A stretch of 17,289 bases of DNA from positions 1 through 17,289 of the forward strand of contig CALHVB010000111.1 in NCBI GenBank assembly GCA_938039345.1. The letters are read 5' to 3'. Positions 8,317 through 15,618 of this stretch are shown here, piece after piece. Every line of letters starts with the position of its first letter. Positions within the stretch are counted from its first letter, which is position 1. The notes beneath the pieces were generated by a model that was not told the origin of the DNA, did no database searches, and was given only the letters and a program-made list of their open reading frames with translations. The translations under genes and the position numbers were made by a program. The DNA comes from an uncultured Sediminicola sp. Its GTDB lineage: Bacteria > Bacteroidota > Bacteroidia > Flavobacteriales > Flavobacteriaceae.

Positions 8317-9258
8317 TTACATTAAAAACTTAGAACTTATAGACATATTGTTGTGTACGCTCTGCATTACATCTGCAAATAATTCTGCGCAACTCAATAC
8401 TCTAACTTTTTTACTATCTTTTCTAGCAGGAATAGAATCTGTAACTATTAATTCTAATAATTGAGATTTTTCTATTCTCTCATAAGCATCTCCAGATAGT
8501 AGTGCATGTGTTGTAATTGCTCTAACACTTATAGCACCTCTTTTCATCATTAAATCTGCTGCCTTTGTTAGCGTGCCAGCAGTATCTACCATATCATCTA
8601 CTAAAACAACATTCTTCCCTTTTACATCTCCAATAAGCTCCATATGAGAAATAATATTTGCTTTCTCTCTTTGTTTATAGCAAATAACAACATCGCTTTC
8701 TAGTGCTTTAGAGTAAGCGTATGCTCTTTTAGAACCACCCATATCTGGCGAAGCAATTGTTAAATTGTTTAGTTTAAGGCTTTTTAAATAAGGCAAAAAC
8801 ATAGTAGAGGCAAATAAATGATCCACTGGTTTTTCAAAGAAACCTTGTATTTGATCCGCATGCAAATCCATTGTAATAATACGAGTTGCACCAGCCTCCT
8901 CTAACATTTTAGCAATTAATTTAGCCGCAATAGGAACCCTTGGTTTATCTTTTCTGTCTTGTCTTGCCCAACCAAAATAAGGCATTACAGCAGTTATATG
9001 TCTTGCAGATGCACGTTTAGCAGCATCTAACATTAGTAACATTTCCATGAGGTTTTCAGAACTTGGATTCGTTGATCCAATAATAAAAACCCTAGCGCCT
9101 CTAACAGATTCCTCAAAAGATGGTTGAAATTCACCATCGCTGTATCTTGAAAATTTTACTTCTCCTAGTTTAGAACCAAAAGATGCAGCAATTTTTTCTG
9201 CTAATGCTGTACTTTGCGTGCAGCTAAAAATTTTAGGTTCTGGTACTTGGTAAGCCAT
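8317..9258 (-). CDS. prs: Ribose-phosphate pyrophosphokinase (PRPP synthetase)
   Basis: A 313-residue class I PRPP synthetase that makes phosphoribosyl pyrophosphate from ribose 5-phosphate and ATP for purine, pyrimidine, histidine, tryptophan and NAD synthesis. Visible motifs are FSRYSDGE (36-43), the ATP-contacting YFGWARQDRKDKPR (94-107), MDLHADQIQGFF (130-141, with H133 as the metal/ATP ligand), PDMGGSKRAYAYSKAL (171-186) and the PRPP-binding loop VLVDDMVDTAGTL (218-230). The length is normal and no key residue is missing. The ATG at 9258 directly begins the conserved N-terminus. It leads a prs-rplY-pth cluster and has a TAnnTTTG element about 50 bases upstream. Confidence 0.97.
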   Translation of the reverse strand: MAYQVPEPKIFSCTQSTALAEKIAASFGSKLGEVKFSRYSDGEFQPSFEESVRGARVFIIGSTNPSSENLMEMLLMLDAAKRASARHITAVMPYFGWARQDRKDKPRVPIAAKLIAKMLEEAGATRIITMDLHADQIQGFFEKPVDHLFASTMFLPYLKSLKLNNLTIASPDMGGSKRAYAYSKALESDVVICYKQREKANIISHMELIGDVKGKNVVLVDDMVDTAGTLTKAADLMMKRGAISVRAITTHALLSGDAYERIEKSQLLELIVTDSIPARKDSKKVRVLSCAELFADVMQSVHNNMSISSKFLM

Positions 9259-9310
9259 GCTTAAAATATTGTTTTCTAGTTTGTTAGAATCCTTTGTTGT
9301 AAAGGAGGTG

Positions 9311-9318
9311 CAAATTTA
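9311..9318 (-). promoter_or_regulatory. Candidate -7 promoter element for prs
   Basis: On the minus strand these bases read TAAATTTG, an exact TAnnTTTG match, 52 bases upstream of the prs ATG. No TTTG/TTG lies at the expected distance further upstream. The predicted transcript would begin near the CACCTCCTTT stretch (9310-9301). Confidence 0.5.
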
Positions 9319-9357
9319 GAAATTTATTTGGCTCATTAAAGCATAAATGTTGCTTTT

Positions 9358-9390
9358 TTTGTATTAGTTTAAATTTATTTTCTAATTTTG
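9358..9390 (+). promoter_or_regulatory. Promoter of the tRNA-Leu gene
   Basis: TTTG at 9358-9361 and TAATTTTG at 9383-9390 (exact TAnnTTTG) are separated by 21 bases, within the usual 17-23 range for the Bacteroidetes primary sigma factor. Transcription would begin about 5-10 bases before the mature tRNA at 9405. This is the best promoter in the window. Confidence 0.7.
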
Positions 9391-9404
9391 CAGACCATTT
9401 AGCT

Positions 9405-9484
9405 GCCTTGGTGGCGGAATTGGTAGACGCGCCGGATTCAAAATCCGGTTCTTAGGAGTGTGGGTTCGATTCCCACCCAAGGTA
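9405..9484 (+). tRNA. tRNA-Leu (anticodon CAA, codon UUG)
   Basis: A complete cloverleaf can be drawn. Acceptor stem GCCTTGG (9405-9411) pairs with CCAAGGT (9477-9483), with one G-U pair, followed by discriminator A9484. The D arm has the GCG/CGC stem and a GG-containing loop. The anticodon stem is CCGGA/TCCGG with loop TTCAAAA (9437-9443) and anticodon CAA at 9439-9441. The extended variable arm is 11 bases (9449-9459), as expected for a class II tRNA. The T stem GTGGG/CCCAC holds loop TTCGATT (9465-9471). The 3' CCA is not encoded (CAA follows), so it must be added by nucleotidyltransferase. Confidence 0.97.
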
Positions 9485-9491
9485 CAAATTA

Positions 9492-9530
9492 AACAAAGCC
9501 CTTTACTATAAAGGGCTTTGTTGTTTTTAA
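9492..9530. terminator. Bidirectional terminator for tRNA-Leu (+) and the TonB-dependent receptor (-)
   Basis: AACAAAGCCCTTT (9492-9504) pairs perfectly with AAAGGGCTTTGTT (9510-9522), giving a 13-base-pair stem with a 5-base loop. GTTTTT follows on the plus strand and TTTAATTTG on the minus strand. It begins 8 bases after the tRNA and ends at the stop codon of the receptor gene, so it can terminate both converging transcripts. Confidence 0.85.
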
Positions 9531-12500
9531 AAGTTAAATTTTAAGCCTAATTGAGCACGCCATCTAGAGTTTTGTAAATCTACTACCCATGGTTGCTCAT
9601 TTTCATTAATATTAAATTGATATTGTGGTTGTTGATTTTCTATGCCTACAAAATTTAACAAACTAAAGCTAGAGTTTACTACATTAGGTACAAATACTAA
9701 GCGACCCCAATTTTTGTTTACAAAATTAAGCACATTTAACATATCAAAAGACAAGGTAATAGATTTGCCATTTTTTAATTGTTTTCCATATTGTAGCTTC
9801 ATATCTAGTTCGTGATTCCAAGGGGTTTTTGCACCATTACGTTCTACATAATTCCCTCTTCTACTTTTTAGGTAGGCATTATTTTCTATATAATTGTTTA
9901 ATTGCTGCCATTGTTCTTGGCTAGATACTGTTATGGCTCCTGTTGCATCTGTGATATTAACAAGGTTAATTTCTGACGAGTTGGCTGGTACGTATACTAA
10001 ATCGTTTCTGGAGGAGCCGTCTCTGTTTGGGTCCCCTTGGTATACAAAAGAGTAAGGGCTTCCTGATCTGCCATTATATAATAACGATACAAATACAGTA
10101 TTAGATTCTCCAAAGTCAAAAGAATAAGAATGACTAGATACAAATTTGTGTCTTAAATCAAAATTAGAAAAAGATAATTCTGGGTCATTACCAAATATAG
10201 CTTGGTTCCATTCAAAATTTGCAGCAGGGGAACTACGCACAGTACTAGAAATATCTTTGCTCTTTCCGTAAGTGTACCCTAAATATCCATTATAATTTCT
10301 TATGGTTTTAGAAATACCTGCCGTAAGGTTGTACCTGTAGCCTTGATCTGTGTTGGTAAGTAAAAAGACATTTGTAAAGTTTGGGTTTATTTTTATGTCT
10401 TGTCCAGTTTGTAAAAAGTAAGGTCTATTATCTGCTCCCTGAAAATTTCCAAGTTCATTTTTTCGATTTATAGATTTAAAGAATATACCATTGAGCACTT
10501 TCGTATAGGTTGCTTCTAAATTAAGATTCCAGTTCCTAGGCAATTTAGCATCAAAAGCAATATTTGTTTTCCATTCTCTTGGGAGCGAAAAACTGTTATC
10601 TATTAAATTTATTTCGGTTAAATTGGGCTGAGAACTTCTTAAATCGTCTAAGTTTTCTGTTAAAGGAGTTACTTCATTGGGTCGTAAATCAATATTAAAA
10701 TAATCGGTTCCAGAAATATATTCTACATAAGCAAACCATAGGTATGGAATACGCCCCGAAAATAACCCTGTACCTCCTCTTAATTTGTATTTTTGTGCAT
10801 TATCAATGGTGTAATTAAAACCTATTCTAGGATTAAATTGTGGCGCATTTGATATTTTATTATCAAAGTTGCTAAACTCTGGAGTATTTAATACTTCCTG
10901 ACTTATAGGTAAGTCACTTGGTAAAAATTGAGCATCTAATCTAATACCTCCTGTAATCGATAGTTTGTTAGATATTCTAAATTGGTCTTGCGCATAAAGT
11001 CCTAATTCTAATACAGAAACAGTAGCAGAAGGTCTGTTGCTTACAAAAGAAAAATCGTTATTCGTAGTATTGTATACACCACGAATTCTGTTGGGGCGGT
11101 CATTTAAAAAATCGTCAACAGATTTATATTCCCATCTACCGTTCCAAGCAGATAAAAAGCCGTATTCTACATTGTTAAATTGTGCTAAACCTCCAAATGT
11201 TAGTGTATGATTTTTGGTAGAATAGGTTAGTTTATCGGCGAATTGTAGGGTGTAAAAATCCGTATTGTATACAGATGCTTCTCGGTATGTTCCTGCAAAA
11301 ATTCTATTGGTAGAGTTAGCTGCAATCTGAATGTGAGGAAATACTCTGCCATTAAAATCTCTTCCTTCTTTAACCGTATTATATCCTAATGTAAGCTTGT
11401 TAGCAATTCCGTTGGTAAAATTCGATTTTAATTCTAAAGCTAAACTATTTGCAACACTATTATGGCGATAGCCTTGATTTCCAAAATTAAAAATAGAAGA
11501 GTTCCATTCAAGATTATCGGCATAACTATTTACATAATTATTGCGAAGTGTTAGCTTGTGTTGGTCAGAGATATTATAATCTAAGCGAGTAAATACTTTT
11601 GTGCTGGCTGTTTTTATAGCAGCATTGCTAAAAGTTCCTGGGTTGTAATTATAGGTGTTTATTAATTTATTGGCTATAGCTTCTACATCTTCTAAAGCAA
11701 TATTAGAACTGCTACTACCGGGGGCATTTAATACAGGATTATCAGAAAGCGCTTGTTCTATATTTACATAATAGAATAGTTTGTCTTTTATAATAGCACC
11801 ACCAATACCTGCTCCAAATTGTACGTCATAAAAATTAGAGGCATCTTGTTTTGCTCCGTCTGCATGGCTTCCTAATAATATTTGATTATTGCCATAACCA
11901 TATACTTCACCTTTAAAATTATTAGTTCCGTTTTTAGTAACTAGGTTAATACTTGCACCACTAAAATTTCCGATACTAACATCAAAAGGAGTTAGCTTAA
12001 CCGATAATTGTTTTACAGCTCCTAATCCAATGGGTTGTGATCTAGAAAGACTGCCTGGTGTACCGTTTGCAGATGAACCAGATGCACCACTTGCAGGTTC
12101 CTGAAAACCAATAACATCGTTATTAGCAACACCATCTATATTTAAATTATTAAAACGATTACTTGCTCCTCCAAAAGAATTTAAATTGTTTTCGGGAAGG
12201 TTTTTAGTAAGGTCTTGTATGCTTCTGTTTATAGTAGGTGTTGCTTTTATTTGTTCTTTACTTAAAAGTGTTTCGTTTCCATTTTTTTGTTGTTTAGTAG
12301 CACCTGTAATAACTATAGCATCTAAAGCTATGTTATCTTCATTCATTATAAAGTTTTTAACCGTAACATTACCTAAGCTTATAACTATATTATCTTCTTT
12401 AATGGTCTGAAATCCTATAAATGATATTTCTAAGCGATACGTGTTAGAAGGTGATAAGTTAGGAATGTTGTAAAACCCATTCTCTTGGGAGCTAGTTCCG

Positions 12501-12661
12501 TATTTGTAATTTGTATCTATATCTGTAATTACAATATTTGCAAATGAGACAGGATAGTTGCTAGTGTCTGTAATTACGCCTTGTATGGTTCCGGTGGTTT
12601 CTTGGGAAAAAGAAGTAGTTATAGAGAATAATAGAAATAGTATGCTAAAAAAAGACCTCAT
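9527..12661 (-). CDS. Oar-like TonB-dependent outer-membrane receptor
   Basis: A 1044-residue outer-membrane protein. A signal peptide (1-20, ending TTSFSQ) leads into a carboxypeptidase-regulatory-like beta-sandwich (about 24-110, GTIQGVITDTSNYPVSFANI). A possible TonB box LDAIVITG (113-120) precedes the plug domain (about 125-245, with NNLNIDGVANND and SGASINLVTKNGTNNFKGE). The rest is a long beta-barrel that ends in a terminal aromatic residue (GLKFNF), the usual outer-membrane insertion signal. The arrangement resembles Oar of Myxococcus and its many Bacteroidetes relatives rather than SusC: there is no SusD-like partner next to it. Imported substrate unknown. The DUF2064 gene lies 116 bases upstream on the same strand, with only a weak promoter-like box between them. 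Confidence 0.92.
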   Translation of the reverse strand: MRSFFSILFLLFSITTSFSQETTGTIQGVITDTSNYPVSFANIVITDIDTNYKYGTSSQENGFYNIPNLSPSNTYRLEISFIGFQTIKEDNIVISLGNVTVKNFIMNEDNIALDAIVITGATKQQKNGNETLLSKEQIKATPTINRSIQDLTKNLPENNLNSFGGASNRFNNLNIDGVANNDVIGFQEPASGASGSSANGTPGSLSRSQPIGLGAVKQLSVKLTPFDVSIGNFSGASINLVTKNGTNNFKGEVYGYGNNQILLGSHADGAKQDASNFYDVQFGAGIGGAIIKDKLFYYVNIEQALSDNPVLNAPGSSSSNIALEDVEAIANKLINTYNYNPGTFSNAAIKTASTKVFTRLDYNISDQHKLTLRNNYVNSYADNLEWNSSIFNFGNQGYRHNSVANSLALELKSNFTNGIANKLTLGYNTVKEGRDFNGRVFPHIQIAANSTNRIFAGTYREASVYNTDFYTLQFADKLTYSTKNHTLTFGGLAQFNNVEYGFLSAWNGRWEYKSVDDFLNDRPNRIRGVYNTTNNDFSFVSNRPSATVSVLELGLYAQDQFRISNKLSITGGIRLDAQFLPSDLPISQEVLNTPEFSNFDNKISNAPQFNPRIGFNYTIDNAQKYKLRGGTGLFSGRIPYLWFAYVEYISGTDYFNIDLRPNEVTPLTENLDDLRSSQPNLTEINLIDNSFSLPREWKTNIAFDAKLPRNWNLNLEATYTKVLNGIFFKSINRKNELGNFQGADNRPYFLQTGQDIKINPNFTNVFLLTNTDQGYRYNLTAGISKTIRNYNGYLGYTYGKSKDISSTVRSSPAANFEWNQAIFGNDPELSFSNFDLRHKFVSSHSYSFDFGESNTVFVSLLYNGRSGSPYSFVYQGDPNRDGSSRNDLVYVPANSSEINLVNITDATGAITVSSQEQWQQLNNYIENNAYLKSRRGNYVERNGAKTPWNHELDMKLQYGKQLKNGKSITLSFDMLNVLNFVNKNWGRLVFVPNVVNSSFSLLNFVGIENQQPQYQFNINENEQPWVVDLQNSRWRAQLGLKFNF

Positions 12662-12777
12662 GAGTGGTGTTTAGAGAAATTAAAATAATAGTATTTAATA
12701 TATACCTGTTTTTTCAGATGCTAGTTTTAAAATAGCTCCTGAAAAGTATAATTAAACAAAAGTTTTTGGTGTTGTAA

Positions 12778-13476
12778 TTAATTGTAAAGATTAAAAGGAG
12801 AACCTTTGTTATAGTTAACCTTGTATAAAAGCAAAAGGATTTTTACTTGTGAATTAGAAACTATCTTAGAAGTAAATGTGCTTATTAGCTTTGTAATTAT
12901 AGCTATAAACTTATTTATACTTATTTCACCTGCGGTATATAATTTTTTTAAATCAAAAAATGTGTCTATATCATTTAGGTAATTAAGTGTATAGGTAGAT
13001 GCGGTAAAAGACCTTATATAGGATTTAATTTCTTTTCTAATACTAGATGTATTCCAACAAAAAAGTGTGAACTCTTTTTTATTAAAATATTCTTTTTGCA
13101 AGCCCATTAAATAAAATCCCCCGTCTTTAGAAGGACCTATTACAAAGCTGTTTTTTTGAAGTAATTCAGCTGTTTTTAATAGATGATTTTTATTAAGTCC
13201 CGGGCTGTCATTGCCTACTGTTATTACGGCATTATATCCTTTTTTGTAGATAGATGCAATGGCATTGCTAAAACGTTCTCCAAAATTGTTTCCTAGTTGT
13301 TCTTTTTCGGAAAATATAAAATAATCTAAGCCAGTTTTTTCTACGGTGTTTTTAACATGTGTATTTAATAAGGAAGCTAAGGCTTTATTGCTAAAAAGAG
13401 GTTTGTTTTTCTGCTCTTCCTCTTGTGATAATGCAAATATTAAAACAGCAATATTTTTAGAATTGTAATTCCTCAT
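12778..13476 (-). CDS. DUF2064 (TIGR04282-type) glycosyltransferase-like protein
   Basis: A 232-residue soluble protein of the DUF2064 family, which has a nucleotide-diphospho-sugar transferase fold related to CofC/MobA. Characteristic segments are FGERFSNAI (65-73), TVGNDSPGL (86-94, with the metal-binding-type Asp), IGPSKDGGFYLMGL (113-126) and the late NDIDTFFDLKKL (168-179). The N-terminal nucleotide-binding loop seen in MobA is not evident, as is usual in this family. Substrate and product are unknown. The C-terminal 50 residues are hydrophobic and less conserved-looking. Flavobacterial members often neighbour a TonB-dependent receptor, as here. A hairpin and a 104-base gap separate it from the lipoprotein gene upstream. 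Confidence 0.8.
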   Translation of the reverse strand: MRNYNSKNIAVLIFALSQEEEQKNKPLFSNKALASLLNTHVKNTVEKTGLDYFIFSEKEQLGNNFGERFSNAIASIYKKGYNAVITVGNDSPGLNKNHLLKTAELLQKNSFVIGPSKDGGFYLMGLQKEYFNKKEFTLFCWNTSSIRKEIKSYIRSFTASTYTLNYLNDIDTFFDLKKLYTAGEISINKFIAIITKLISTFTSKIVSNSQVKILLLLYKVNYNKGSPFNLYN

Positions 13477-13494
13477 TAAATAGCGTTAAACTTA

Positions 13495-13524
13495 AATAAT
13501 TTTTTAGTCGAGCAAAAAATTATT
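13495..13524. terminator. AT-only hairpin between the LamG lipoprotein and DUF2064 genes
   Basis: AATAATTTTTT (13495-13505) pairs perfectly with AAAAAATTATT (13514-13524) around the 8-base loop AGTCGAGC. The 11-pair stem has no G-C pair, so it is weak as an intrinsic terminator, but both arms end in a T run on their own strand. It lies 56 bases after the lipoprotein stop. Confidence 0.35.
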
Positions 13525-13566
13525 ACTTACGATTAATTATAAAAATATAAATTTATTGATGGTCGT

Positions 13567-13583
13567 TAAAGTAAGTTACTTTA
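13567..13583. repeat. Palindrome overlapping the LamG lipoprotein stop codon
   Basis: TAAAGTAAGTTACTTTA is a perfect inverted repeat of 8 bases per arm around a single G, and its right end includes the stop codon of the lipoprotein gene. It could be part of a termination or RNA-stability element, or chance in AT-rich DNA. Confidence 0.35.
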
Positions 13584-14858
13584 TTCTAAAGAAAGCTGTT
13601 TTATCTCATTAGAATTTAGAGCTCTATTGTATAGTCTAAAATTGTCGAGTCTTCCGTTTAGGTAATTAGGGTTATTGTCGTATTGGTCTGTACCAAGAAA
13701 AAGTTCGAATTGCGTTTGAGAAATACCAGAAGGAGCATAGTCTTGGCTTGCGCTTACTTCACCATTAACATATATTTTTAAAGTAGTACCGTCGTAAGTT
13801 CCTGCTAAATGGTTCCATTGATTTAAATTAGGAAAAATAGTAGCTGTATCTAAGCATCTTTGGCACAGGCTTCCAGGGCAAGTATCTGGCTCAATACAAA
13901 TTTCAATAGTACCGCCATTATATATCCACATTCCGTAACGAGAATGTCCGCCATCATCTGGATTCGATTTTTCTATTAAAGTAAAAAAGGAAGTATTGGT
14001 TTGTTCTGTATAATAAAACCATACAGAGATAGTCATTTCTTTATCTAAGCTAATAGAATTGCTATGCGGAACTTTAATATAGTTATTCGTTGTGCTAGAA
14101 AATACCCCTGCATAATTTTCATTGTTATTTTTGTCTAAACCGTAAGTAATATTAAAATCATTACTGTTATTAGCCCAGCTGCTTTTATCTTCTATATTGT
14201 TGTTAAAATCATAATATAAAACAAAGTCGTTTGGTATTTGGGCATTTGTTGTTTCGTTAACTATTTCTATGTAGTTATCTTTTGTTTCTGTGGCTTCGCC
14301 ATTATTATCGGTTATTTTTAAACTAATATCATAGGTGCCAATCTCATTATAAGTTATTTCAGGGTTTTTATCACTAGATGTGTTAGGTGTTGCTCCAGGG
14401 AACTGCCATTCCCTAGAAGTAATATCGCCAATAGATAAATCTGTAAATATAATTGACTCTCCTTTTTTTGCTTTAATCTTATCTGCTTTAAAATTAGCAG
14501 TTAGCGTGTTTTTATTTACTGTGATATAATCGTCTTTTGTGATAGTATTAGAAACATCTCCGTTTAAAACTTTTAATGTTACAACATAGTTACCACTTTT
14601 AGCATAAGTTATGGTTGGGTTTTCTTCACTAGATGTGGAAGGAGCACCCCCTTCAAAAGTCCATTCGTAGCTATTAACATTTCCATCAGATGTATTTTCG
14701 AAAATAATATTCTCTCCTTCAAAAATGTTGGTTTTATCTGAAGTAAAATTAGCTTTTAAGTCAATTGTATTTTCAGTAGCACCTTCTTTTGTACTATCCT
14801 TTTTGCAAGATGTAATTATTAATGTTGCTAGTAATATAAGTTTTAGATATGTTTTCAT
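13581..14858 (-). CDS. Surface lipoprotein with two PKD domains and a LamG/concanavalin-like domain
   Basis: A 425-residue lipoprotein. The signal peptide ends in the lipobox IITSC (C18), followed by KKD, a charged start like those that route Bacteroidetes lipoproteins to the cell surface. Two tandem PKD domains follow: about 34-114 (SYEWTFEGGAPSTSSEENP, GNYVVTLKV) and 118-200 (EWQFPGATPNTSSDKNPEITY, GTYDISLKI). The C-terminal domain (about 210-425) is a LamG-type beta-sandwich, with LYYDFNNN at its start, ISVWFYY, the HLAGTYDGTTLKIYVNG strand pair (350-366) and GRLDNFRLYNRAL near the end. Such modules usually bind glycans or proteins, so an adhesin or polysaccharide-binding role is plausible but not shown. 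A loop with four cysteines (C321, C327, C332, C335) is unusual. No catalytic domain is visible. Confidence 0.85.
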   Translation of the reverse strand: MKTYLKLILLATLIITSCKKDSTKEGATENTIDLKANFTSDKTNIFEGENIIFENTSDGNVNSYEWTFEGGAPSTSSEENPTITYAKSGNYVVTLKVLNGDVSNTITKDDYITVNKNTLTANFKADKIKAKKGESIIFTDLSIGDITSREWQFPGATPNTSSDKNPEITYNEIGTYDISLKITDNNGEATETKDNYIEIVNETTNAQIPNDFVLYYDFNNNIEDKSSWANNSNDFNITYGLDKNNNENYAGVFSSTTNNYIKVPHSNSISLDKEMTISVWFYYTEQTNTSFFTLIEKSNPDDGGHSRYGMWIYNGGTIEICIEPDTCPGSLCQRCLDTATIFPNLNQWNHLAGTYDGTTLKIYVNGEVSASQDYAPSGISQTQFELFLGTDQYDNNPNYLNGRLDNFRLYNRALNSNEIKQLSLE

Positions 14859-15006
14859 AGGTATCTAAAGATATAAACTTTAAAAGCAGTACCCAAAAAA
14901 CCTAGCAGCTAATAATTACGACATACATAGTTTTTATTTAACTTGTTGGATAATTTGTAGTCCCAGCGATTATCATTTAGATAACAAGGTTGCTTCTTAT
15001 GTATGG

Positions 15007-15029
15007 AGTACTAAAGTGTTTTTAGTATT
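15007..15029 (-). terminator. Weak hairpin just after the ankyrin-protein gene
   Basis: AGTACTAAA (15007-15015) pairs with TTTAGTATT (15021-15029) through nine pairs including one G-U, around a 5-base loop. It starts 5 bases beyond the ankyrin stop codon but lacks a clear T run on the minus strand, so its role as a terminator is uncertain. Confidence 0.35.
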
Positions 15030-15034
15030 GTATG

Positions 15035-15535
15035 TTATCTAATTTTAATGTGGGTTTCGTTTAAACCTTTTTCTTTTAAATAATAGCTTAATTCTTTAGC
15101 GTTACCAATATTTGCATGGTGTAGTAATGTAAAACCATGTGGCCCTTTGGCAAATATTAATTCAGGATAAACGTCTAATGTAGATTTTACTAAGTCTGTT
15201 TTTCCTAACATAGTAAGTATAAATAAGTTGATTCTGGCTCCTTTCGAAATTAGGTAATTAACGATTTCTTTATTTCCTAAATGGGCAGCCCCTTCAATAG
15301 CTTGTTCATAATCAGAATTACCCCAATCGTAACTGGAATATATTAAGTTTGGATGCTCATTTAGCATTTCCTTTACTAAAGGTAGATTTTTATGACCAGC
15401 AATTACAAATTCTTTGACCAATTTTATATCTATAGGTTTTGGCTCTTGAAGTTCTTGAGCAATTGAAAGAGTTGGAGTTAAACCTGCTAATGCAATTCCT
15501 CCTAATGAGTTTTTAATAAATGTTTTTCTATTCAT
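15035..15535 (-). CDS. Exported ankyrin-repeat protein
   Basis: I start this at the ATG at 15535 (MNRKTFIKNSLGG) rather than the in-frame ATG at 15568, because the later start begins a normal signal peptide: basic start, hydrophobic GIALAGL core, and LSIAQ cleavage region. That gives 166 residues. RKTFIK resembles a twin-arginine motif with the second Arg replaced by Lys, so Tat export is possible but not assured. The mature part holds two to three degenerate ankyrin repeats, seen as YEQAIEGAAHLGNKEIVNYL followed by ISKGARIN, LTMLGKTDLVKSTLDVYPEL, and HGFTLLHHANIGNAKELSYY. These are protein-binding surfaces; the partner is unknown. It lies 83 bases downstream of the AraC-family regulator gene on the same strand. 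Confidence 0.8.
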   Translation of the reverse strand: MNRKTFIKNSLGGIALAGLTPTLSIAQELQEPKPIDIKLVKEFVIAGHKNLPLVKEMLNEHPNLIYSSYDWGNSDYEQAIEGAAHLGNKEIVNYLISKGARINLFILTMLGKTDLVKSTLDVYPELIFAKGPHGFTLLHHANIGNAKELSYYLKEKGLNETHIKIR

Positions 15536-15587
15536 GAAATTGATTTTAATTATGAGAGCTAAAATCAATGTTTTAAAGCTAAATTTC

Positions 15588-15609
15588 TTTAAGAAACCTG
15601 TTTCTTAAA
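15588..15609 (-). terminator. Hairpin after the AraC-family gene
   Basis: TTTAAGAAA (15588-15596) and TTTCTTAAA (15601-15609) form a 9-pair AT-rich stem with loop CCTG, 9 bases after the regulator's stop codon. On the minus strand the sequence after the stem is TTTAGC, so it could terminate weakly or attenuate readthrough into the ankyrin gene. A competing overlapping palindrome (15585-15596) exists. Confidence 0.4.
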
Positions 15610-15618
15610 ATGAAAAAT

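Noticed and set aside
12757..12764. AACTTTTG on the minus strand as a promoter for the TonB-dependent receptor.
   Set aside because: First base of the TAnnTTTG box is wrong and no upstream element is present; too weak to list.
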